Below are positions 17,301 to 26,800 of a stretch of DNA of 55,281 nucleotides, piece after piece. The notes beneath the pieces were generated by a model that saw only the letters and a program-made list of their open reading frames with translations, was not told where the DNA came from and did not search any database. Each line of letters begins with the position of its first letter. The first letter of the stretch is position 1. A program made the position numbers and the translations under genes. The stretch is from a virus: positions 1-55,281 of the IMG/VR virus record IMGVR_UViG_3300029309_000053; one strand, written 5' to 3'.

Positions 17301-19871
17301 TTGAGCGAAGTCATACATAGGGTTGTTGGACGCAGCCACAAACCTTCCGTTCCAATCTCTAAGCCTTCCGTTCTGATCCAGCTTGCCCCCGCCGATACGT
17401 ACGTTCTCGAGGAACTGATGATAGTTGTTCGCGATAAGCATATCTGCCACCAGCGCTGGGTTAGATCTACCAAGCTGCTCAAGCGCGTTACGAGTTGCCT
17501 CGTTGTTGGCGTCTATCTTGTTTAGCTCTGTTTCTATCTTGGCAAGAACCGCTCTATCCGACTTGGTCGGAGTCATCAGGTAGTTCTCAGAAAGCTGAAC
17601 CCTCAAGGTGTCAAGCTTTCTTCTAGTCTTAGCTGGCAAAACATCGTTCATGAATTGCTGAAAAGCCGTGAGAGCTACAGTATCGTTGAACTGATCGTTC
17701 ATAAAGGTCCGCATGAAGCTGGCCTTAGCATTCTCCACAACGACAGAGCCGCCTGGCAAGAAGCCCATGTACTTGCCCACGTTAGCGCCGTGAGTTCCAA
17801 GCTCCTTCCCCACAAGGAACGCCTCAGACAAAGACTTACCCTCCATGAGGGCTGTGTCAAACCCCTGAGAGAATCCAGTCACAAACTCTGCGGCGCTCTC
17901 TTCTACGACACCTACACCTGTAGCAAGGGTAATACCAGCGGCGCCTCTTCCGATTCTGTAGAATACGTCAGCACCTGTTCCAGCCTTGTACCCTGTAGTG
18001 GCAAACGGAGAGAACCGAGTCCCCCTAAGGAACTTACCCGCGATACCTATGGTACCAGCAGACACCGCCTCACCGAAGCCTTCGGACATTCCGTATCTAA
18101 GAGAATGCCAGAACCTATCCTCAGGCGAAAGATCCTTAAGCAGCTCTTCATTCATAGACCCATAGTACCTGTCAGACCCCACCATAGCGGTAGTGAATGC
18201 GAAGGTTGGGGCTGCTGTAACAGCGAAAGCTGCAGCCATGCTCATGCCACCCGTGACAGGAGACAAGGCCAGGCCTGGTGCCATCATCGCGAGAGACACA
18301 GGCATAGACTGTATGGCCTCAAGCGCATACGTTCTCTCTATGTCTGATGCTATCTGCCTACCGATATCCTCTTTGATCTTCAGTCCGTTTGCAAGAAGGT
18401 CTGTCTCGAGGGATATGGCGTCCTTGCCAAAAAGCTTCCAGGTCTTAGCGTCGACGGCATACTGGCTCATCTGAAGCTGGAGCCTATACTGCTCAGCCTC
18501 TATTTCTTTTCTCTTCTCTAGATGCTTTTGTTTATTTCTCTCCTGTTCTTGCTCGGTTGCGAATCTAAACGGAAGGGCTCCTGGCATATCAAGCATTCGC
18601 TCGTCTATGACCAGTCCAGAAGCTGTACCCATTGCGTCTATTTGCTTCTCAAGCTCTAGGGTTCCTATATCCCAGCTAATATTAGCTTCATCCCAGAACT
18701 CAGCCTCATCACCGATGACATTGTTCTCGTCCAGCATGAACTTGAACATGTTTGGAGATACAGCAGTTCCCTTGAAGGACTGCTGTATGTCGTAGAAGTC
18801 GCTGCCAATCACAGACGTGCCAAAGACTTCGGCCTCGATATCCTTGGCGAGCTTCTCGAACTCTTCTGTACCCTTCTCTATTCCCTTAAGCTGCGCAATT
18901 CGGTTTACCTGCGCCGATAGGTTGGCGTTCATAAACTTCTTCAGAGCGTTTGCTTTGAGCTCTCTGACGTATTGATCGGTCAGGTCTCCTGACTGATCGA
19001 GCTGACTCTCAAGGGTTGCAATCTCTTTCTCTATGTCAGAAAGAAGGGCGTCACCCTGAGGAACTGACCTCATGCTCTTCAGGTAGTTTTCTTTTCTTAG
19101 CTTGACTGCATCCAGCTGTGCCCGAACAGAAGCCTTTCTCTCCTCCAAGAACTCAGGGCTAATCTCCGTGTTGAGGTACTCGTCAATAGACCCGTCCTCT
19201 AGGCTCAGTCCTCCAAGCAAGTCTGACGCATTGTACAGGGCTCTGGTTGAGATCTGATCTCCTATAAGAAGTGGGGCTCGCCCTTCGGGACGCATGATAT
19301 TAAATGCTGACCCTGGCAAGAACTGTCCAGTAACTGACTGCTGTGTAATAGAAAATTCTCCTGAATCTACACCAGCCTTGAATGCAACAGGGTCAATCTC
19401 CCTCAGCAGCCTCGTGGCATTGTCCTGAAAACCTGACTTGTAATTTTCGTAAGCAGATTGATATGCGTCAAATGACTCAGCATAAGGCTGATACACCTCT
19501 TGGTCGTACGCATTGGTTATGCTTTGCTCGTACGCTTGCACTGCAGGATCAAAGACCTCGGTTTTGTACGCCTCGTTTATCCTGTTGTTAGCGGCTTCTA
19601 GTTTAATGCGGTCCTGCGCAGCATCGCCTGTTGATATGACAGGGTCAAACCTATCTTGATTGACTTCGTACCAATCGTCAATGGACTGAGGCTGCTGAAA
19701 AGAAAATGTTTCTCCGTTCTGTTCGAACCAAGAGTCAAACGCCATGGGGTCTTCAGGCGCCGTAGGTGCGGTTAGTCCGTACTCATCGAGCAAAAGCTGG
19801 CCCGACTCAGACTCCGCTAGTATATCAAGAGCGCTTGGCTCCGAATCCGATTCTGTATTCTCTCCCTCCAA
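11328..19871 (-). CDS. Giant virion-type polyvalent protein with zincin motif and LPD38-like domain (2847 aa)
   Basis: The frame is open for 2847 codons from a TTG at 19871, but a better N-terminus lies in another frame upstream (see 19872-19983), so the gene appears frame-broken in a T10 tract. An Ala/Gly/Met-rich hydrophobic region (about residues 520-565) could insert in membranes. HEYTHFF (H1016, E1017, H1020) is a zincin active site. About residues 2215-2480 (NPAFFIKNYVRD, then NITVNFNRSGEA, then YLFFNAASQSAARF) match the large-polyvalent-protein domain LPD38 as I recall it. Such proteins are packaged and ejected with phage DNA. It probably acts in infection, with protease activity against host proteins possible. 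Confidence 0.78.
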   Translation of the reverse strand: MEGENTESDSEPSALDILAESESGQLLLDEYGLTAPTAPEDPMAFDSWFEQNGETFSFQQPQSIDDWYEVNQDRFDPVISTGDAAQDRIKLEAANNRINEAYKTEVFDPAVQAYEQSITNAYDQEVYQPYAESFDAYQSAYENYKSGFQDNATRLLREIDPVAFKAGVDSGEFSITQQSVTGQFLPGSAFNIMRPEGRAPLLIGDQISTRALYNASDLLGGLSLEDGSIDEYLNTEISPEFLEERKASVRAQLDAVKLRKENYLKSMRSVPQGDALLSDIEKEIATLESQLDQSGDLTDQYVRELKANALKKFMNANLSAQVNRIAQLKGIEKGTEEFEKLAKDIEAEVFGTSVIGSDFYDIQQSFKGTAVSPNMFKFMLDENNVIGDEAEFWDEANISWDIGTLELEKQIDAMGTASGLVIDERMLDMPGALPFRFATEQEQERNKQKHLEKRKEIEAEQYRLQLQMSQYAVDAKTWKLFGKDAISLETDLLANGLKIKEDIGRQIASDIERTYALEAIQSMPVSLAMMAPGLALSPVTGGMSMAAAFAVTAAPTFAFTTAMVGSDRYYGSMNEELLKDLSPEDRFWHSLRYGMSEGFGEAVSAGTIGIAGKFLRGTRFSPFATTGYKAGTGADVFYRIGRGAAGITLATGVGVVEESAAEFVTGFSQGFDTALMEGKSLSEAFLVGKELGTHGANVGKYMGFLPGGSVVVENAKASFMRTFMNDQFNDTVALTAFQQFMNDVLPAKTRRKLDTLRVQLSENYLMTPTKSDRAVLAKIETELNKIDANNEATRNALEQLGRSNPALVADMLIANNYHQFLENVRIGGGKLDQNGRLRDWNGRFVAASNNPMYDFAQGMSQERFAELQDAYNKGGKQIQNINLGLLMFSGEGRIGVDSFGGLVTTQGQDWRSRGFADAREVVIDGDQEVDLSQFTASEIKALQNVIDQAKGSGRRVSIVLHDDESLAYVNGESVRSEAPVPFRNELVTEGLYMERPDGSHEIHIHKDADLSRVAFHEYTHFFLEPLFQDNPEMVYDLAEQIRGLKSERVQELVEALDMQYSEAARGERDRELITALFEAIAEGEFIRSQNPIEGFEISDLGVKAVVRNVFSKITGFPDASTDSDLINLVLRFKNFAEGESLGEMYTTPEQVETAEDIAEIESGQPLASKKQYLQNVEIFWTQNVFNFGDLEANPRVGRGSQMDSQRSKTFNDYRHFANWYASMTGNGRREGVIRDIHFFRDGKRFNLNYPKPRLDKDGKPKVMKPILQLPRERNMNDLMTRVDIGREVAMKRGSLVQETSRIHNMFKNIESKEGKTFSLEFHSFKPVVDADTQFLTPVEAARFQLQQRNNMLALMNSGIDIAEVHAKVQARSDRTVYVLDRKNAPELFDLAKDYDFLTADEANAQLEYEATELGVNVWELLPPGSISRKRRVEDLSMIPEDELSYATIRLEEIKEGADFVLDAQAGGPLRSTRVTTGDIGIGSKKKGRPKTYGDMGSSDYINMSIGMTEQEALSLSDRAVFGKNRREALEAAAKKLGITVKSLMNNMVSKAILYDRTRHGEVAWVIKDKKGNQLRDSEGNGIALIQNQIGGPLGAVAFNDAMLSSHVNGESASAITDMPEFAKYVAIDIALRAPENTLRSPKTIEMFFRYVNEYYSQNKASGNNYNKDLIAVINEVLKSQIGITSKEYQTTRGTNSSVKKYSKFERVLNDRKLKNKAGIKVKKNRVTIQDEQGLEAFLEFMSNLPEHVNEQLGFEGRGLFIDKVVKGMKAKNHDGFLSKEEILQTMNDPRFNDLGADGTGRIVATYVARTSGLTTEKLDDTTGDNFNNGFPIAVMAESMNDVAYALYDKASDADVIYNPDKPRIMRRFGQHAQQESKFARGSQALRSRRLMGRVYTQGNSAWEKSTATPYGEKLQTITRRLQDKYSDIMLLQQDIEVFRGQRVPESQDFEMAIDLFYGKVREDMESLGREIEKIGKSLEVSGHTVEDLSDLLYALHAKERNAHISKKRKDLDAGSGMTNEEADAIIDELMSPEIMDSVNLVYDIVANTRRTMVEGGLESREVIAHWESLFKNYVPLNGLALDEQSEESNSYPTGGGGFSVYGMSSKKAKGRKSRTGTNIVASVIAQNMSIKQRARKDESMRSLHRLVQENPNEGVWKLYSEANPMTKLADDGSQQKMNVAEMKAHRHMVPLRINGKQHFIFFKDMSYADALNGLTEEETGSAVKSMGKYISLLRNFATVYNPAFFIKNYVRDIGSAVFNAMSEVERDGGIMTGFGLKPGEFSRDVVSTSLKVLKPLLKEGVFGFDLDPEMAKQLQEWKQSGGRTGWAYSETIAEIQGKLEKAAGDPAKAKEILKGFYQGKKIFEYIEGINEAFENAIRFAAYLEARKVGVSKQRAAQLSKNITVNFNRSGEASSSYNSMYLFFNAASQSAARFTRTMATPKAKPPGQNGQSDGWFNRAPATAKLAGGVVAFEVMKTLFNIAMSGEGEDGELYYNTIPDYVKERNSIIFYGDGPSDYLTLPIPYGYNMFNNIGMAIGELSTGQRDIIDGGVFLGMGALNSFSPLGFGQGDNVIERIGLGFLPTALRFPVDLYSNTSFTGNQIIREQYPFGAPVPEWTLSFRSPEVVKQLAKYLNALGGKGTENVSGPLDFNPDPYAYLISSYTAGLGKTIGQVANLGRIGYEVAKRKVTRLQNLESSDQFLDELFTMREEDTVPIERKDIPFLNILYGKENKYYNYDVFTENVNELGQYTREIDKGETDAQGLNFVGVQQLNEVLKGTKKRLEIIREARQNAQKIEDYIDRINAIHQLTEAELVEISQFNKAYYELRGKYIDPRSRNAITNAIHERQN

Positions 19872-19983
19872 TGGAGAAGAAGATGCCGAAGGAGATGGAA
19901 CTTCTGGTTCTAAAAAAAAAAGATTCCTCAGGTGGACCCATCAGTTCATCCAAGAACTCTTGATTGTTCTGGCTATCAGACAT
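19872..19983 (-). other. Out-of-frame N-terminal extension of the giant protein, broken at a T10 tract
   Basis: ATG 19983 opens a frame reading MSDSQNNQEFLDELMGPPEE and then runs into ten consecutive T (19921-19912 on -). With nine T the frame would continue as SFFLEPEVPSPSASSSP directly into the giant protein. With ten it goes out of frame and stops after about 50 residues. A promoter box stands just upstream of this ATG. Either the count of the homopolymer is wrong or slippage at the tract restores the frame. Confidence 0.7.
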
Positions 19984-19998
19984 AGACTTTCTTTTTTA

Positions 19999-20006
19999 CA
20001 AATATA
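19999..20006 (-). promoter_or_regulatory. TATATTTG promoter box for the giant polyvalent protein
   Basis: TATATTTG on the - strand, 15 nt before ATG 19983, inside a short gap between genes. A TTG at 20028-20026, 19 nt upstream, fits the Bacteroidetes -33 element, making this the copy closest to a full host promoter. Confidence 0.65.
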
Positions 20007-20010
20007 GCAA

Positions 20011-21603
20011 TTACACTCCAGCTGGCAATGACGCATTGATTTGTGCCGTCTCGTCATTCCAGTTGTTTAGTATCTCCATCCCCTTCAAGATCTGCTCTCT
20101 TCTTTCTCCCTTCACCCCAGCTACGCGACCTATTTGAGCCACGATGCTTATCCACTCTTGGTTAGGGGTAGAGTTGCCATCGATATTAACAGTAGTTGGC
20201 TCAACGAGAATAGGTATCTCCTTCTTGCGCTTAATCTTGTTCTCCTCGATAACAACTCCAGGGAGTGCTGACAGTCTTGAAATCTGCTCTTCAGTGTAGT
20301 TGTTCCTATCTTCTTCTATGTACGTTTCGGCCATAACAAAGAGCCTTCGAGATGTGTCCATACCCACAGAAGCTACCTTGTAGTTGTCCCCAACCATAGT
20401 TCTGCGAGCGCCGTTAAAAAACTCTGGGTTCCAACTAGATTCAACAGTAATTGTAGATCTTCCTGCGGTTGTTCTAGGGACCATAAGTGCTGTAATTCCT
20501 TCCCCATACGTATTGTCAGGAAGCACGGAGCCTAGCATCCGTGGTTGCATTTCTGCAAACGATTGAATATCAAATTGTTGTGACCCAGGAAAGGCTTCGT
20601 TAATCCCAGTAGTCTTGCCGTCACTGCCCTGAACCTCAACTAGATTTCCTCGCAAGAACTTCATAGTTTCTTCAACGTATTCTCTGAGCTGTATAGGTAC
20701 GTAGCTGCCGTCTCCTGGGTCGTTTTCTGCGTCTTTGGCAATGGCCGCCTGTGCAGCGGGACCGTAGTTCTGCTCAAAGGTTGCATTGGCTGTGGCAGCA
20801 ACCGATTGATTGCCCATAGCCGTGGCAGTAACCCAAGCTCTGAGCTCTGCCTCTCTTTGCTCAGGAGTCAGGCTTTCGTTTTTTCTCAACCTAGTGGCTG
20901 CAGCAGAAAAGTCCTTAGAGAACTTTCCTGGAAGCAGGTTGGCATACGGGGATGTTGTGGGGGCAAAGTACTCCTTGGCCCCGCGTGTTGGAGACTGATG
21001 TACTAAGCCGAACTGTGGCTGACCTTGCTCATTCATAAGTGGATTCCCATTGATATCCGTGTACATTCCGTACGCATCACCAGTAGCTGGGTCAATCTGT
21101 ATTGTAGACGGATCTACGCCCCCATTCTTCCAATTCTGTAGCTTTAGGTTGTAAGAATTTATGTCGTCCTTAAGCTCGAGAGTGTTATCCGTCCACTTCT
21201 CCGAACCAGACACCCATCCCTCAAGCTTAGCACGCTCGGCTTTTGTGTTATCCGTGTGCGCCTTTAGCTCCTCGAACCTTGTCTTAAGTGTAGCAACGTC
21301 TTGCTGGAACTCATCCCTGTTGTTGCCGCTGTAGTGGTAATTATCGATACGATCTTTCATCCACTGCTTTTTTACATTGAAGACTTCTCTGTCTATTTCA
21401 GACAGGCCCTCTACATCAAAACCATAAAGCTCCTTGGACTGATTGTCTTGAATCTTTTGCTGCTCGGCAGCAATAATCATTTGTTGCGCAGCTTGCTGCT
21501 GATTGCGTTGATCAATCAGCATAAGCTGTTGATCTACAATGTCAGAAAAAGTAGGCTGAGTAGCTTGAGGCTTAAGGTAGTCGTAGTACTTCTGTTCAGG
21601 CAT
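20011..21603 (-). CDS. Putative internal virion or ejection protein (530 aa)
   Basis: Gln/Asn-rich at the N-terminus (QRNQQQAAQQMIIAAEQQ, coiled-coil-like), with a middle region of mixed alpha/beta character and no signal peptide or catalytic motif. It overlaps the upstream 400-aa Gln-rich gene by 8 nt and precedes the giant polyvalent protein. Three consecutive large proteins downstream of the tail genes match the place of ejection proteins in podoviruses. The function is inferred from this order only. Confidence 0.6.
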   Translation of the reverse strand: MPEQKYYDYLKPQATQPTFSDIVDQQLMLIDQRNQQQAAQQMIIAAEQQKIQDNQSKELYGFDVEGLSEIDREVFNVKKQWMKDRIDNYHYSGNNRDEFQQDVATLKTRFEELKAHTDNTKAERAKLEGWVSGSEKWTDNTLELKDDINSYNLKLQNWKNGGVDPSTIQIDPATGDAYGMYTDINGNPLMNEQGQPQFGLVHQSPTRGAKEYFAPTTSPYANLLPGKFSKDFSAAATRLRKNESLTPEQREAELRAWVTATAMGNQSVAATANATFEQNYGPAAQAAIAKDAENDPGDGSYVPIQLREYVEETMKFLRGNLVEVQGSDGKTTGINEAFPGSQQFDIQSFAEMQPRMLGSVLPDNTYGEGITALMVPRTTAGRSTITVESSWNPEFFNGARRTMVGDNYKVASVGMDTSRRLFVMAETYIEEDRNNYTEEQISRLSALPGVVIEENKIKRKKEIPILVEPTTVNIDGNSTPNQEWISIVAQIGRVAGVKGERREQILKGMEILNNWNDETAQINASLPAGV

Positions 21604-22798
21604 AGCCGTTCATTTTCTTTTCGTAGTAGTCGTCTTGGAACTGTGGTTCGTTGATGAATCTCACCGCATCATACAGCTGCATGAGGTCGTCTACGAGCTC
21701 TGGACTTAACTCGGTGCGGCCAGTTCTTACAGCCTCAAGCTCAAGCGGATCGATCTTGTCAAACCCTTGACGCATGTTGCCCGCATCAAACGGGTCGATA
21801 ACGTACTCACCCCCTGTCTGACGGATACCTGTGTCGACAAGCTGGCCGTGTTTACCTTGCGCCATGAGGATCATGTCGTTAGTGTCGTGGTCGTACTCGC
21901 CTGGGGTCTGCTGTACAGACCCGCCCGCAGAAAAGCCGTATGGGTTCTGCTCGGTCTCAATACCCAAAACCTGCTGGCCTTGATCTGAACCAACTTCAGG
22001 TGTCACAACCCCTGCCCCCTGCTGCGATGAGTCGATTTGAATCTGCTGATTTTCTGGAACAAAAGGAGTCTGTGGAACAGGGTCTGTAGACGGCTCGCCA
22101 CCCATGTTTCCGCTCATGTTTTTGAGCTGATTCTTTATCTGATCAATGCCGCCCGATTGAGCAAACTGACCAGCACCCATAAGGCCGATTTGAGCACCAC
22201 GACCTTTGCGCTGCTGAGCTAATAAACTTTCTTGCTGTGCGGCTGCAAGCTGCTGATTAACAGCATCTAGCTCACTAGCCTTTTGCTGATAGTCTTGCTT
22301 GAATCGGTTGAGGGCATCGGTCTGTGCCATCTGTAATCCCTGCCCGAACTGACCCTGTGCCTCTGCTCTTCTCTGTGCGTCCTCTGCAGACTCCTGTTTC
22401 ATGGCTTGAGCGTACAACTTTGACGGGTCTACACCAGCCTCAAGCGCCATAGCTTGAGCTGCCAGGTCATCGGCAGGATCTTCTGCAGGTGTTTGGAATC
22501 CCAGAATAGCCGCGTTACGTGTAGCCTCAGCCACGGTGTTAGGGTCCATAGACCCAGGAGCACGTATACTATCAAGCTCGCCGCGTATCGCTTCTGCTTG
22601 GCCGCCCAGATCCTCTATCTGAGCCTCTGCTTCTTTCTGTGCTCTGCGGCCACCAAAGAAATCAAGTGCGCCTGCACCCAAACGTAAGGCGCCTTGACGT
22701 CGCTGCGCTGTTTGTAACTGATTTTGATATGCCGCCCTTTGTTCGGGAGACATCTGTGCTAGACTCAATGCTGCAAGCCTATCTGTATAAGCGCTCAT
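21596..22798 (-). CDS. Gln/Ala-rich putative virion (ejection) protein (400 aa)
   Basis: Long Ala/Gln/Glu stretches (residues 1-220) suggest extended helices. The C-terminal part contains TNDMILMAQGKHGQLVD and TGGEYVIDPFDA, a beta-rich motif seen in other phage virion proteins that end with such a domain. It has its own promoter box 4 nt before the ATG (TAAATTTG, 22803-22810) and is the first of three genes ending in the giant polyvalent protein. Role in the ejected core is inferred. Confidence 0.6.
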   Translation of the reverse strand: MSAYTDRLAALSLAQMSPEQRAAYQNQLQTAQRRQGALRLGAGALDFFGGRRAQKEAEAQIEDLGGQAEAIRGELDSIRAPGSMDPNTVAEATRNAAILGFQTPAEDPADDLAAQAMALEAGVDPSKLYAQAMKQESAEDAQRRAEAQGQFGQGLQMAQTDALNRFKQDYQQKASELDAVNQQLAAAQQESLLAQQRKGRGAQIGLMGAGQFAQSGGIDQIKNQLKNMSGNMGGEPSTDPVPQTPFVPENQQIQIDSSQQGAGVVTPEVGSDQGQQVLGIETEQNPYGFSAGGSVQQTPGEYDHDTNDMILMAQGKHGQLVDTGIRQTGGEYVIDPFDAGNMRQGFDKIDPLELEAVRTGRTELSPELVDDLMQLYDAVRFINEPQFQDDYYEKKMNGYA

Positions 22799-22802
22799 GA
22801 TG

Positions 22803-22810
22803 CAAATTTA
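22803..22810 (-). promoter_or_regulatory. TAAATTTG promoter box
   Basis: TAAATTTG fits TAnnTTTG and ends 4 nt before ATG 22798, so the transcript would be leaderless. A TTG occurs 23 nt further upstream within the preceding gene. The box overlaps the last codons of the 343-aa protein. Confidence 0.55.
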
Positions 22811-23839
22811 GTTATTCTGACCTAAACTGTGGTCAAGTTTGGTTTGATGCTGGTCTATATTGATGGCGAACAGCTCGTAATAGTCCGATCCAGACCTCTC
22901 TAGGTCCAGTCTCATAAACTCCCCCCTCATGTCCTCTCCGTTTACTCCGACGGGAGTAATCGAGTACAAGTACACAGGCGCCTTTTCCAACAAAAGCCTA
23001 CCATTATTGTCTACAAGCTCAAGTTCTTCTCCGAAGTATGAGACTAACCCTGAGTAATAAAAGTCTGCAACGTTATTAACCTCAGGGAAATTATCGTTTA
23101 TATACATTATGGAATTTGTGTACGAATCGTATTCATACCTAGACTCGAAGCCATCCGTAAATTCCAGCTGTGTTTCCGAGTCGGTATAACTCACTACGGT
23201 TGAGGACGTCAATCCAGGCACATATCTAGACACCTCATCAGATATAGATATTGATTGATACGCACTAGCCGATTCATTATCTAGTCCAAAATCATATAAA
23301 TCTGCAACACTAAAACTCTTAAATAAAATACCAAGCTGCGAGGGTACGGTGTGAACCTTTCCTGATACTTTGATTTTATTTTTCATATATCCTGGCTGCG
23401 AAGCATTAAACAAGTCTCCAACAGTAGTTTTACCTACATAGGTGTATGTCATTTGCTTGTTAAGCGTATCCTTAGGGATATCTATGTAGTGCTTACCCTC
23501 TTTTGTTACAAGAGAATTAGAGTTAATAGAGCTTTTCTGAGTATCTCCCGTTCTAGTCTCGAAGTCAACCTTCCAACTACCCGAGGTAGACTCAACAGAG
23601 AAGGCCTCGTAAATTTTTGTAGCTGACGGATTGTTGTTGGTAATTACAGACAACTTCGATGGATATTGAGTACCGTAAAAATTGTTGTAGCTAGAGCTGG
23701 AGTCGTGCACCCACACTCCAGCGTTAGATTCAGACCTATTAAACGATATTAGATCGGTCTTTGTATTCGAATAATGAACTGGCTCAAATGAGTATTGAGT
23801 CTTCCAGTCAAGAGATTTTGTAGAAAATGCTATTGTCAT
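22808..23839 (-). CDS. Tail stabilisation-type C-terminal module as a separate protein (343 aa)
   Basis: Begins STKSLDWKTQYSFEP and contains NFYGTQYPSKLSVITNNNPS followed by TKIYEAFSVESTSGSW. I associate this pattern with the C-terminal part of stabilisation or tail-knob proteins of crAss-like phages. Here it is its own gene, 3 nt after the 2219-aa protein. Mostly beta-rich, with no signal peptide. It is likely part of the tail hub or needle complex, built with its large neighbour. Confidence 0.6.
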   Translation of the reverse strand: MTIAFSTKSLDWKTQYSFEPVHYSNTKTDLISFNRSESNAGVWVHDSSSSYNNFYGTQYPSKLSVITNNNPSATKIYEAFSVESTSGSWKVDFETRTGDTQKSSINSNSLVTKEGKHYIDIPKDTLNKQMTYTYVGKTTVGDLFNASQPGYMKNKIKVSGKVHTVPSQLGILFKSFSVADLYDFGLDNESASAYQSISISDEVSRYVPGLTSSTVVSYTDSETQLEFTDGFESRYEYDSYTNSIMYINDNFPEVNNVADFYYSGLVSYFGEELELVDNNGRLLLEKAPVYLYSITPVGVNGEDMRGEFMRLDLERSGSDYYELFAINIDQHQTKLDHSLGQNN

Positions 23840-23842
23840 AAC

Positions 23843-26800
23843 TTAACCTATAGTTGCTTGATCACCTCCGAAACTAGTAAAGTCAATTACTGATCTTCCG
23901 TTTGCTCTAAAGCATATTGGAAGTAAAATTTCTTCATTTAAACCGCCCTTATAAGTAGTCAATGCTTCTCTAACACTAGGCTCTAGCTGAAATAGAGCAT
24001 ATCCATTTAACGGGAATGGCTCCTCCCCTCTAAGAAGTTTTGTCACTAGGTTTTCAGAAGTGTTGTCTCCAAACACAAATCCGTCGCCTTCTTCTGAGAC
24101 ACTTCCTTCAGGGAAGTCGTCTTGAAGAAGCTGATCGAAAGGTATATTATAGAAGGGAAGGCCAGAGTTTTCTACAGTTGCGTCTATCGTAGTGCTATCA
24201 GCCATCTCAAAGGTTGTTAACCAATTCAAGGTGTCATCGACGATGGCCTCCTCTATGATGCCCGCAGCAATCATGAGGTCAAAGAACATGGAGCTATTTG
24301 CGTCTCCGTCCGCATCTTTGAACGATTTGATTGGAGCTATCAAGCAGAGATATGCTTTAAGCTGATTTATGTTTTTAACAACAGCAGGAAATAATCCACT
24401 GTCATCTACAGAGGTGTCCCACAGAAAAGCTGGAAGCCCTTCTGAGGTCCAAGGATCATTTCCTTTTGTAATATACTCCCTCCACTTAGACAGCAATGAA
24501 TTAGGTCCTGTATACGGTATGAAACAATTTTCGTTGCTGCTAAGAGAATTTCTCACGTCAATAGCGAATGCCTCAGAAGCAAAGCCTGTACCCTGGGCCG
24601 CTACAGAAAATACGTCAGGTCCCTCGAACGTACTGGTAAACCATGTCTCGAATTGATCTGCAGACACAACCCTGGTTCCGTCGTCATAGTCTACGCAATC
24701 AACGTTAAAGGAATAATATGGATTGAGTCCATTGACTGGGCTGAACAGAACAGCAACAACTGGTTCGTCGTTATCATCTACAACACCTTCCGCTCTCAGT
24801 GAGTTGGTTATCAAGGTATTAAGTTCTCCAACCGTAACCTCTGTGTTGTTCTGAACTATTTGATCAAGGTTGATTCTAATGCTGTTGTTTATAGAAAATG
24901 CTGCAGATGCAGAGCCTTGTTCAACCATCTCTGTTGAAAGCTCTTCAATTCCTATCCTGACTGGAGATAGTATATCATCGAGGTCACAGCACTTTGAGTA
25001 ATACTGACTGCGATCAACAACAACATTGCTTATAAATGCTGGGTTGCCGACGAGGTCCTCTGGCACCTCAAAGGCACCTGTGGTAAGAACAATTTCCTGA
25101 GCGGCAGATTCGGAAAAAACCTGAGCTACGCCGTCCCCTTGAGTAATTACAGAACCATTTCTAGAATAAGACGCTAGCTCTCTTTCCGTCAATAGATACT
25201 CTTTCTTTTTTGGGTCGTAACCGCCAAAGAACTTCATTACGTTTGTGCCCGTAGGGGTTTTCGTCAAGAGGTTTCTAAAAAAGCTTGACATTCCCTTTGC
25301 AGATATGTCCATTATGCCGTTACTTCCGCTAGACCTAAACACCTTACCGAGCTTGCTGCTTACGAAGTATGCAGCTGAGTCTATTATAGACACACTTTCT
25401 GGATGGTTTGTTCCAGCCTCTCCAGCATAGTATCTAGGCGTTCCTAAAACCTTAGATGACGCAATAAGACTTCGCTCATTGTCTGCTGTAGATATAATGT
25501 TTCTATCTACAGGCACATGACCGACTTTGGTCTCTTGCAAAATCATAATAGAATCGTTGGTGAAAGCCATGTAGTTAATAGGGCCTCCATCTTGTTCAAG
25601 ATCTTTATCGTCTGCTTGAGACGGATTGAATGAAGAGTATGCTAGCCTTTTCTTTTTTGGTAGATCTTTATCGCTATGAATGAGACTAGATGGTCTTATC
25701 CTCTCTCTGTCATTTGAATCTATCTTGGCTGGCCTTCCTATGGAAAGCGAGTCAGACTTAAATAAGTCTGACGCGCTAGACGCTTCAACAAAAATGCTTT
25801 CAAAGTTGGGCTCTCCCTCTCTCAAGAATCCGTCTTCGGTGTTGGCGTCACCATCGTCTGCAACACTTACGTATTGAGTCATTAGGCTCTGATACTGACC
25901 ATTAATAATAGGCTTTTGATTTAGAGCAGATAATCTAAAGAATACATCGCCCTGAGAAATCTCAATGGGGCCTGCCTCGTTGTTTTCATTTAGGTGAATT
26001 AGCGTCCCATCTTCTGCGGCGTCCACCTTAAATGTTGGGCCGACTTCGAAGTATAGCCTCTTGTCTTCATCAATTTCTTTTATCGGTCTAAATATCTCAA
26101 ACACTACGTTGTTGTCCCAGAAGCTTGAATCGTTTACTATGTTTCTAATTGCAAATCCTTCGTTAGCTGGATTGTCTCTTAAAATCAAGAACATGCCCTG
26201 CTTCCTGAAAAAATCTTCTTCATCTTCAAATGAAGTGGCATCAAGCAGGGGGTTATCTTCTGAGCTTCCTAAGCTCTCAACGCCAATAACATCAAATATA
26301 AAATTGTTAGGTAACCGCTTTTCCTGTTCGTCACCATTTACAATGCTGTTGTAAGATATAATTCTAACCTTGTCACCGCTCTCTGGCTGAAAAACAACAG
26401 GGCTACCTTCCTGAGATTTAGCCCCCCATGCGTCAGAGTAAGATATGGGATGGCCCTGAAGGTAATTCAGAGACATATATATCTTAGTCGCATTAAGGTC
26501 GGTAATATCTGCTGAATTAACTGCAAAGGCTCCGTCAGTGGAGTATTGGAAAAATTCAGAAACGGTTGTGTTTTTAGAGTATACAACCTTGTAGTGATGC
26601 GCCCATGGAGGGGGCGTCTCACCAGTCATATCTATACGAATATGTACAGGGCCAGCCTCTTCGTTCTGACGTTCTTGTGAAGAGTATCCTGGAACGTAAG
26701 CAGATCCTATGTAGTTTACTGGTCCTCGCCTACCTCGTTCGTCGAAGTATACAATCCCAAACTCGTGAGTAGCGCTTGACTTAAAAGACATAAGTGGCTT

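Noticed and set aside
17655-18347. 230-codon open frame on + opposite the giant gene
   Set aside because: Lies entirely antisense to conserved-looking coding sequence with a hydrophobic domain; Ser/His/Arg-rich nonsense-like product.
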